Source: Christiangramia echinicola DSM 19838
GTDB taxonomy: Bacteria > Bacteroidota > Bacteroidia > Flavobacteriales > Flavobacteriaceae
DNA length: 64,000 bases
Assembly (NCBI RefSeq): GCF_000423065.1
Contig: NZ_AUHG01000011.1
Coordinates: forward strand, 434,001-498,000
Direction: 5' to 3'
The notes below the pieces were generated by a model. It had not been told where the DNA came from, did no database searches, and saw nothing but the letters and a program-made list of their open reading frames with translations. Shown here piece after piece: positions 58,231 through 64,000 of the stretch. Position numbers and translations under genes: made by a program. The stretch's first letter is position 1. Each line of letters starts with the position of its first letter.

Positions 58231-59922
58231 ATGGCAGACGATAATAAGGTAATTTTTTCCATGTCTGGAGTTACCAAAACATTTAAAAATGCAAATACGC
58301 CGGTTTTAAAGAATATATACCTCAGCTTTTTTTATGGGGCTAAAATTGGAATTCTGGGTCTTAATGGCTCTGGAAAATCTACATTATTGAATATCATAGC
58401 CGGTAAAGATCAAAATTACCAGGGAGACGTTGTTTTTTCACCTAACTATAGCGTGGGGATGTTAGAACAGGAGCCAGAACTTGATGAAGAAAAGACGGTT
58501 CTCGAGGTTGTAAAAGAAGGAGTTGCTGAAACTGTTGGAATTCTTGACGAATACAATAAGATCAACGATATGTTTGGTCTTCCGGAAGTTTATGAAGATG
58601 CAGACAAAATGCAGAAGCTTATGGATAAGCAGGCTGAACTTCAGGATAAAATCGACGCTTCTAATGCTTGGGAACTTGATACGAAGCTGGAAATAGCAAT
58701 GGATGCTTTAAGAACTCCAGATTCAGATAAAAAGATTTCAGTGCTTTCAGGTGGAGAAAGAAGAAGAGTTGCATTATGCCGACTTTTGCTTCAGGAGCCA
58801 GATGTATTACTATTGGATGAGCCTACCAACCACCTTGATGCAGAATCTGTTCATTGGTTAGAGCATCATTTAGCGCAATATAAAGGAACGGTGATCGCCG
58901 TAACTCACGACCGTTATTTCCTGGATAATGTTGCGGGATGGATCCTTGAACTAGACAGAGGAGAAGGAATTCCTTGGAAAGGGAATTATTCTTCATGGTT
59001 AGATCAAAAATCTAAAAGACTTGCCCAGGAGCAGAAGCAGGCGAGTAAGCGCCAGAAGACTTTAGAGCGAGAGCTGGAATGGTCCAGAATGAGTCCGAAG
59101 GGAAGACAGTCCAAGCAAAAGGCTCGTCTTAAGAACTATGATAAACTTCTTAGTCAGGATCAAAAGCAGATGGACGAAAAGCTGGAGATCTATATACCAA
59201 ACGGACCTCGTTTAGGTACCAATGTTATCGATGCTAACGGAGTAAGTAAAGCCTTTGGTGATAAATTGCTTTATGAAGATCTTAATTTCAACCTTCCGCA
59301 GGCTGGAATAGTAGGTGTTATTGGGCCTAACGGTGCTGGTAAAACCACTATTTTCAAAATGATCATGGGAGAAGAGGAACCAGATAAAGGAAGTTTCAAT
59401 GTTGGTGAAACCGCTCAGATCGCTTATGTAGATCAGAGTCACTCGAATATTGATCCGGAAAAAACTATCTGGCAGAACTTTAGCGATGAGCAGGAATTAA
59501 TCATGATGGGAGGCCGTCAGGTAAATTCACGAGCATACTTAAGTCGTTTTAACTTCAGCGGAAGCGAACAGAATAAGAAAGTTAATATGCTATCTGGTGG
59601 GGAAAGAAACCGACTGCATTTAGCTATGACCCTGAAAGAAGAAGGAAACGTACTGCTTCTGGATGAGCCAACGAACGACCTGGATGTAAATACATTAAGA
59701 GCTCTGGAAGAAGGTTTGGATAACTTTGCTGGATGTGCGGTGGTTATTTCTCACGACCGTTGGTTCCTTGATAGGATTTGTACTCATATTCTTGCTTTTG
59801 AAGGAGATTCACAGGTTTATTTCTTCGAAGGTAGCTTCTCTGATTACGAAGAAAATAAGAAGAAACGTCTTGGTGGAGATATTATGCCGAAGCGTATTAA
59901 ATACAAGAAACTGGTTCGATAA
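58231..59922 (+). CDS. ettA: Energy-dependent translational throttle protein EttA (ABC-F)
   Basis: A 563-residue ABC-F protein with two ATPase domains. Walker A motifs are GLNGSGKST and GPNGAGKTT, signature motifs LSGGERRRV and LSGGERNRL, Walker B LLLDEPTNHLD and LLLDEPTNDLD. The linker (PtIM) region includes RLAQEQKQASKRQKTLEREL and SPKGRQSKQKARL, as in EttA. It binds the ribosomal E site and gates translation with ATP/ADP ratio. The length and layout are complete. Confidence 0.96.
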   Translation: MADDNKVIFSMSGVTKTFKNANTPVLKNIYLSFFYGAKIGILGLNGSGKSTLLNIIAGKDQNYQGDVVFSPNYSVGMLEQEPELDEEKTVLEVVKEGVAETVGILDEYNKINDMFGLPEVYEDADKMQKLMDKQAELQDKIDASNAWELDTKLEIAMDALRTPDSDKKISVLSGGERRRVALCRLLLQEPDVLLLDEPTNHLDAESVHWLEHHLAQYKGTVIAVTHDRYFLDNVAGWILELDRGEGIPWKGNYSSWLDQKSKRLAQEQKQASKRQKTLERELEWSRMSPKGRQSKQKARLKNYDKLLSQDQKQMDEKLEIYIPNGPRLGTNVIDANGVSKAFGDKLLYEDLNFNLPQAGIVGVIGPNGAGKTTIFKMIMGEEEPDKGSFNVGETAQIAYVDQSHSNIDPEKTIWQNFSDEQELIMMGGRQVNSRAYLSRFNFSGSEQNKKVNMLSGGERNRLHLAMTLKEEGNVLLLDEPTNDLDVNTLRALEEGLDNFAGCAVVISHDRWFLDRICTHILAFEGDSQVYFFEGSFSDYEENKKKRLGGDIMPKRIKYKKLVR

Positions 59923-59942
59923 GAATCAAAATTCGAAAAAAG

Positions 59943-59974
59943 AAAAGGAGTTGAATTTATTTTCAACTCCTTTT
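59943..59974. terminator. Bidirectional terminator between ettA and DUF1456 genes
   Basis: AAAAGGAGTTGAA pairs with TTCAACTCCTTTT over 13 bp with a 6-base loop and flanking T tracts. It lies between convergent stops at 59922 and 60000. Confidence 0.9.
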
Positions 59975-59999
59975 TATTTTTTTATTAACGTCAAACGTT

Positions 60000-60236
60000 C
60001 TACTTCTTTTTCGGCATTGGGCCTCTAAGGTGTATAATAAGACCATCAAGGAAATTTCTCAGGAACTGATCTCCGCACTCTACATATTTTTCATGATCTT
60101 CTCTTCTGAAGATTGCCCCCAGCTCACTTTTGGTAACCTTAAAATCAACCAGTTCACAGATCTTTACGATGTCTTCATTGGTGAGTTTATGAGCAACTCG
60201 TAATTTTTTGAATATATCATTGTTGGTTAGTGCCAT
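60000..60236 (-). CDS. DUF1456-family protein, single-repeat form
   Basis: A 78-residue protein: MALTNNDIFKKLRVAHKLTN, then EDIVKICELVDFKVTKSEL, FRREDHEKYVECGDQFLRNF and a basic tail. The E. coli relative YehS has two such repeats in about 156 residues; only one is present here. The start is one base from the stop of the DUF2254 gene, so they share a transcript. The role of DUF1456 is not known. Confidence 0.85.
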   Translation of the reverse strand: MALTNNDIFKKLRVAHKLTNEDIVKICELVDFKVTKSELGAIFRREDHEKYVECGDQFLRNFLDGLIIHLRGPMPKKK

Positions 60237-60237
60237 A

Positions 60238-61533
60238 CTAGTTTTCTGTCTGAAGATTAAATTTTGCCGCTAAGTTAACTGCAGTTTCTATATCATCCTC
60301 ATTTTTGATTGATTCTTTTGCGTCCCTGAGTAAATTTTCTGCTTCATGTCTTAAAGTTTTTGAATAAGAATATTCATTTGTCTGTTGTTTTTCCAGATAA
60401 TAAAACATGAGTAATAATTTTTGAACAAGGATAATATCATGCTTGCAATAAGTACGAATGGATGCCATAATGTTATGAAGCAAATCCTCAAAACTAACTG
60501 TATTCAGCTTAATGTATGTTTTATCATCACGAACTATTACACTGGTATCTTTTTTCCTCATTCTTAGGGCGAGGAGTTCGGTCATATAGTCGATTCCATT
60601 AATGGCTGTTCCGGGATCATTAATACCAGGAGACATTGCTTTTACGATTATTTCGGTGATCTGTTTAAAGGCAAGAGTGTAATTATCTGAAACCAATTCT
60701 TCTCTTGAGAAATTGAAATTTGTGAGAATCTTTTTGATTGTGTTCTTATCCAGTTCTTTACTTGATCTGAAAAGAGGAATTCCGCTTAAAACAAATATTC
60801 CTTTTACAGGGAGAATGTGTAGTTGTATACCTTCTGCCTCGCAAATCCCTACCAGATTAGTAAAAGATATATTCTGGAGGTATCCACTCTTCTCGCTATG
60901 GTATTCAGCCCAATCTTCAGTTGTAGGGAAGTCGTTGAACTGTTGTTCTTCATTATCAATAAGTTCATCTAATCTTCTCTTAGCCACCTTGAATATGTTC
61001 TGAAGGATATTGCTTATTTGTATGCTTTGGGAAATATTATGGATAAAATATATAAAGGCATATATACTAACCACAGTTTGTAAAATTCCCAGCAGTACTG
61101 CAAATCCAGGTATCTGGTATTGATCTCCTGTTGGTTGGATAGAGAATAAGATAAAAATGCAGTAAAGAATGGTAAAAAGATAGATCCCCAGGATTACCTG
61201 GTGTCGTTTATCGCTGATTAAACCCGGAAGCAATCTTGGTGAAAAATTACTAGAAGCCTGGCTTAATAAAAGCATTACCATGGAAAAACTGAATACAACC
61301 ATCGAAATAAGACCGGAAATAAGTGAGCTCAGAATGGTCATTGCCGTATCACCATTATCAACGACCAGAACAGGAAAATGTTCAATTAAATACCGTGAAA
61401 CTCCTTTGTTTTCAAGATAGAGCATGAAAAATGCAAAATTGAAGCCTAGAAATGCCAGTAGTGTTGGGTAGAAAGCAATCTTACTCTCAAGAACATTAAA
61501 AAAGGAAATAAAGCGATTTAGTAGTTGTTTCAT
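60238..61533 (-). CDS. DUF2254-family membrane protein
   Basis: A 431-residue protein. Four membrane helices lie in the first about 170 residues (FYPTLLAFLGFNFAFFMLYL, MVVFSFSMVMLLLSQ, IYLFTILYCIFILFSI, ILQTVVSIYAFIYFI), followed by a soluble C-terminal part with KAMSPGINDPGTAINGIDYM, the most conserved-looking block. That matches DUF2254, a predicted membrane protein of unknown function. It is upstream of, and coupled with, the DUF1456 gene. Confidence 0.88.
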   Translation of the reverse strand: MKQLLNRFISFFNVLESKIAFYPTLLAFLGFNFAFFMLYLENKGVSRYLIEHFPVLVVDNGDTAMTILSSLISGLISMVVFSFSMVMLLLSQASSNFSPRLLPGLISDKRHQVILGIYLFTILYCIFILFSIQPTGDQYQIPGFAVLLGILQTVVSIYAFIYFIHNISQSIQISNILQNIFKVAKRRLDELIDNEEQQFNDFPTTEDWAEYHSEKSGYLQNISFTNLVGICEAEGIQLHILPVKGIFVLSGIPLFRSSKELDKNTIKKILTNFNFSREELVSDNYTLAFKQITEIIVKAMSPGINDPGTAINGIDYMTELLALRMRKKDTSVIVRDDKTYIKLNTVSFEDLLHNIMASIRTYCKHDIILVQKLLLMFYYLEKQQTNEYSYSKTLRHEAENLLRDAKESIKNEDDIETAVNLAAKFNLQTEN

Positions 61534-61727
61534 TCAGTAGGGAATTCAAAGATTAAAGTTAATGAATCTGGTGGTTGCCGGAAGTATTTAATATTTATTT
61601 AGCTTAACGAGACAAAATGTCGGATTAAAAACAATTAAATAAGACAAAAAGACATGTATTTTGATCTGGCCTTTGAATTGCTATAGAATTTATGAAAACA
61701 AAATATATTAACATAAAACATAAAGCT

Positions 61728-62171
61728 ATGAGTTTAATTAAAAGAAACGAGACAAATTGGTTGCCTTCAGTTTTTGATGATATGTTCAAAACTGACTGGC
61801 TTGGTGGAACTACTAATGTAAACAGTATAGGAACCAGTATTCCTGCTGTGAATATTATGGAATCTGAAGATGGTTTTAATGTGGAAGTAGCTGCACCGGG
61901 AATGGTTAAAGGAGATTTTAATATAGAATTAGACAATGATGTATTAACGATTTCTTCTGAAGAAAAAAAAGAGAACGAATCTACCGATAAGAATGGAAGA
62001 TTTACCAGAAAAGAATTTAGCTATCGCACTTTTAAGCGTGCTTTTAGCCTACCAGATTCGGTAGATAATTCAAAAATTTCAGCTTCATATAATAATGGAG
62101 TTCTGGAGATCGCACTTCCTAAGAAAGAAGATGCGAAGGTTCAGGCGAAAAGATTAATAGATATTTCGTAA
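61728..62171 (+). CDS. Small heat shock protein, Hsp20/alpha-crystallin
   Basis: About 147 residues from the ATG at 61728, preferred over the upstream ATG at 61692 because MSLIKRNETNWLPSVFDDMF is the usual flavobacterial start. The alpha-crystallin domain spans PAVNIMESEDGFNVEVAAPG to NNGVLEIALPKKE, with the GVLEIALPK motif near the C-terminus. It is an ATP-independent holdase. The leader of about 190 bp is likely to hold regulatory sites, but no CIRCE-like repeat was seen. Confidence 0.94.
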   Translation: MSLIKRNETNWLPSVFDDMFKTDWLGGTTNVNSIGTSIPAVNIMESEDGFNVEVAAPGMVKGDFNIELDNDVLTISSEEKKENESTDKNGRFTRKEFSYRTFKRAFSLPDSVDNSKISASYNNGVLEIALPKKEDAKVQAKRLIDIS

Positions 62172-62197
62172 CCTGGATTAGTTTGATTAGTTAAAGG

Positions 62198-62226
62198 AAA
62201 AAGCACCCAAACCGGGTGCTTTTTTT
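62198..62226. terminator. Bidirectional terminator between hsp20 and the repeat protein gene
   Basis: AAAAAGCACCC pairs with GGGTGCTTTTT over 11 bp (5-base loop) with T-runs on both strands. It slightly overlaps the stop of the minus-strand gene. Confidence 0.9.
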
Positions 62227-63442
62227 ATTGATTTAAAAGTATCCATCTGTTCCCAGCGCTTTGAATGGTTAATACCTGTTGCGGTTTAATACTAAGTACT
62301 TTTGAATTGGTTCTTACATCAAATAGATCATCTCCACCCAGAAAAACCAAATTCTTTTCTGAATTGCCTGGCCAGTTTATTAATCTAATTATCCTTCCTT
62401 TATTCGAAGCCGATGCAGGAATTACAATTCCGGTGACCTGGTTGTTGATTCTTAATGTGCCAATTTCATCTGTGATCACAAAATCCCCTGTGGCACTCGT
62501 TGTAGAAGAGTAGTTTTCAACACTGGCATTTGTCCAGGAAACCTGTCCCGTAGCATTGGTCATTAAAATTTGTCCTTCAGTTCCACGGGATGAAGGTAGT
62601 ATGTATTCGGTATCGGGTGTATTGCCTATTCCCACCCGACCGGCAAAATAACCGGCAAAAACATTACTATTAGCGTCGCCCAGCGCTATGCTATAGATTC
62701 CGTATATATTTCCTACTCCCTGGATACTTCCTATTTCACTATAGATACCAAAATTGTTACTTTTTGCGCCAAAGGTTCGGCCAACACGGTTGAATATTCC
62801 GTAGATATCGTTAGTTCCTGTATTTTGATAGGTCTCATTAAAAATCCCATAATGAATGCCATTTCCAACTCCGCCTACATTGGTTTTGATCCCGTATTTA
62901 TTGCCATTTGTTTGACTGCGATTATCATTTACAATTCCATAGGTAGTAAGATTGTCTGTGGCTGAATTTGCATTATCCACCTCAAATGCCTTCTTCAATG
63001 TGAGATCCTTACCAGGTGCGATCGCAACTTGCAACCTGGAAGAAATTAGATCGGTGCCAACTCCAATACTGCCTTCCCGAAAGATATTGTCTACTATATT
63101 ATTAGGACTTTGTGTTGTTCCAGCTTTGTAAAAATTTGAACCTGTGATTTCTGAACCAAGTGATTTCCATTTCATCTCTGAAGCATTCCAGAAATAAAAT
63201 CCTGTATTAAAACCAGTAACGTTCTTGCTTAAAAATACCAGCATTCCATGCTGATCAGTTCCAGGATTTTGTATCGGGAATTTTTCTATTCGTGGAATTA
63301 GAATACCATCAATATTGGCCGGATCGTCCTTATTTGTTGCAGATATGTCAAGTTGGGCCTTGGGATCTGAGTTTCCTATTCCTACCTGCGCAGTAAGTGA
63401 AAAACTGAAGAATAATAGAATAAAAGCATAAAAAGTTCTCAT
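62225..63442 (-). CDS. Exported repeat-rich protein (tail-fibre-like, unknown function)
   Basis: About 405 residues from the ATG at 63442, chosen for its signal peptide (MRTFYAFILLFFSFSLTA); the frame is open from 63469. The N-terminus reads QVGIGNSDPKAQLDI, a common start in Bacteroidota adhesin-like proteins. Residues about 170-285 contain six or seven degenerate repeats of about 15-18 residues keyed on YGI (KYGIKTNVGG, HYGIFNETYQ, IYGIFNRVGR, NFGIYSEIGS, IYGIYSIALG). A beta-rich C-terminal domain ends GNRWILLNQ. No peptidase or T9SS motif was seen. Confidence 0.78.
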   Translation of the reverse strand: MRTFYAFILLFFSFSLTAQVGIGNSDPKAQLDISATNKDDPANIDGILIPRIEKFPIQNPGTDQHGMLVFLSKNVTGFNTGFYFWNASEMKWKSLGSEITGSNFYKAGTTQSPNNIVDNIFREGSIGVGTDLISSRLQVAIAPGKDLTLKKAFEVDNANSATDNLTTYGIVNDNRSQTNGNKYGIKTNVGGVGNGIHYGIFNETYQNTGTNDIYGIFNRVGRTFGAKSNNFGIYSEIGSIQGVGNIYGIYSIALGDANSNVFAGYFAGRVGIGNTPDTEYILPSSRGTEGQILMTNATGQVSWTNASVENYSSTTSATGDFVITDEIGTLRINNQVTGIVIPASASNKGRIIRLINWPGNSEKNLVFLGGDDLFDVRTNSKVLSIKPQQVLTIQSAGNRWILLNQ

Positions 63443-63532
63443 GACAAACAGATTTAGTTTGACATTCAAGTATTGTTAAATGCTTTAGGTTCAGGTAAAT
63501 ATAGTTTAAAATATTTATCCTCAGATATTTAA

Positions 63533-64000
63533 TTAGGCCATTTCGCTAATTTTTCCCTGTAAAACTTTAATCTCGTCCCGAAGTCGCGCAGCTTGCATAA
63601 AATCAAGCTCTTTAGCAGCAGTCTCCATCGCTTTTCGTTTCTCCCTAACTTTCTTCTCCATCTGAGGTTTTGTTAGATATTCCGCTTCCTCTTCCGCGGC
63701 TTTCAGGTCAGGACGTTTTTCGTGATCATAGATGTCAAGCTTCTCCTTTATGAGGGCATTGTTATATTTTTTAACCAGCGCTGTAGGAGTAATATTATTC
63801 TCTTTATTGTATTCTATTTGTTTACTCCTTCTATATTCAGTCTGATCGATAGTTTTTTGCATACTATCTGTGATCTTATCCGCATAAAGAATTGCTTTTC
63901 CTTCTACGTGTCTGGCGGCACGACCAATGGTCTGAGTAAGCGAACGATTACTTCTAAGGAAACCTTCTTTATCGGCATCGATAATAGCTACAAGGGATAC
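63533..64000 (-). CDS. uvrB: Excinuclease ABC subunit B, C-terminal part (runs off window)
   Basis: The minus-strand frame is open to base 64000. Visible are helicase motif VI ([17 protein letters not shown]), the linker [20 protein letters not shown], and the UVR domain ([32 protein letters not shown]). UvrB loads onto damaged DNA and recruits UvrC. The stop is at 63533. The N-terminal ATPase part lies outside the window. Confidence 0.96.
   Translation of the reverse strand, partial: VSLVAIIDADKEGFLRSNRSLTQTIGRAARHVEGKAILYADKITDSMQKTIDQTEYRRSKQIEYNKENNITPTALVKKYNNALIKEKLDIYDHEKRPDLKAAEEEAEYLTKPQMEKKVREKRKAMETAAKELDFMQAARLRDEIKVLQGKISEMA

Noticed and set aside
1-64000. Mobile elements, prophage, CRISPR arrays, rRNA or tRNA genes
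   Set aside because: No transposase or integrase, spaced repeat array or RNA-gene pattern was recognised in reading the window; tRNA absence would need a dedicated scan to confirm.

Overview
The window is a stretch of ordinary, densely packed chromosome from an AT-rich member of the Bacteroidota, most probably a marine Flavobacteriaceae close to Gramella/Christiangramia. This rests on menaquinone genes, many lipoproteins with a short signal peptide and lipobox, TAnnTTTG-type promoter elements, leaders with little Shine-Dalgarno signal, several flavobacterial DUF families, and a 59-residue membrane protein of a family I believe is named after a Gramella locus (from memory). I found no insertion sequence, integrase, prophage, CRISPR array, rRNA or tRNA.

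Layout. 1-2400: 5' end of malate:quinone oxidoreductase, a DUF4369-type lipoprotein and a DUF819 membrane protein. 2454-5718: a leftward operon of SPFH protein, membrane PH-like protein, alpha/beta hydrolase, a 56-residue ribbon-helix-helix protein and a HAD phosphatase. 5840-15000: S1/P1 nuclease, AlkB-like dioxygenase with a DoxX protein, a TPR hybrid histidine kinase, a lipoprotein, HtpG, and a TetR-UbiB-like kinase pair. 15095-24990: S9 peptidase, a lone FabH-type synthase, small membrane/DUF2007 proteins, fasciclin, DUF4136 lipoprotein, PheT, a TPR protein. 24988-25526 has no intact gene but holds two hairpins and a possible gene remnant. 25527-36503: lipoprotein, RecG, M1 aminopeptidase, two tandem patatins, a glutamate-synthase-like flavoprotein, M20 amidohydrolase and a DsrE protein. 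36659-44771: UvrD/PcrA helicase, a DUF2945 gene interrupted by a TAG, Sua5/YrdC, an esterase, an HEWWH metalloprotease-like lipoprotein, an OmpA/MotB-like lipoprotein, a GT2 and a small PD-(D/E)XK protein. 44855-52638: rightward run holA, menA, UPF0173, menC, CPBP protease, menE, CIA30, M24 peptidase. 52651-64000: DoxX, a second M1 peptidase with an eroded-protease-like partner, acyl-CoA carboxylase beta, small membrane protein, DinB, EttA, DUF1456, DUF2254, Hsp20, a repeat-rich exported protein and the 3' end of uvrB.

How the genes fit together. Three of the menaquinone pathway genes lie in one run with the delta subunit of DNA polymerase III at its head. Repair and replication are well represented (RecG, UvrD, UvrB, HolA, AlkB-like). 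Protein turnover and quality control are served by HtpG, Hsp20 and S9, two M1, M20, M24 and CPBP hydrolases. Most convergent gene pairs are separated by strong intrinsic terminators.

The best leads are the in-frame stop that breaks the DUF2945 gene exactly where a conserved Trp should be, and the SPFH/ribbon-helix-helix operon with 11-bp-spaced repeats at its promoter. Next come the tandem patatins, an HEWWH lipoprotein of unknown family, operator-like 21-bp-spaced repeats upstream of an orphan lipoprotein, and a CGTCT motif shared by several intergenic regions. No clearly new multi-gene system is evident.
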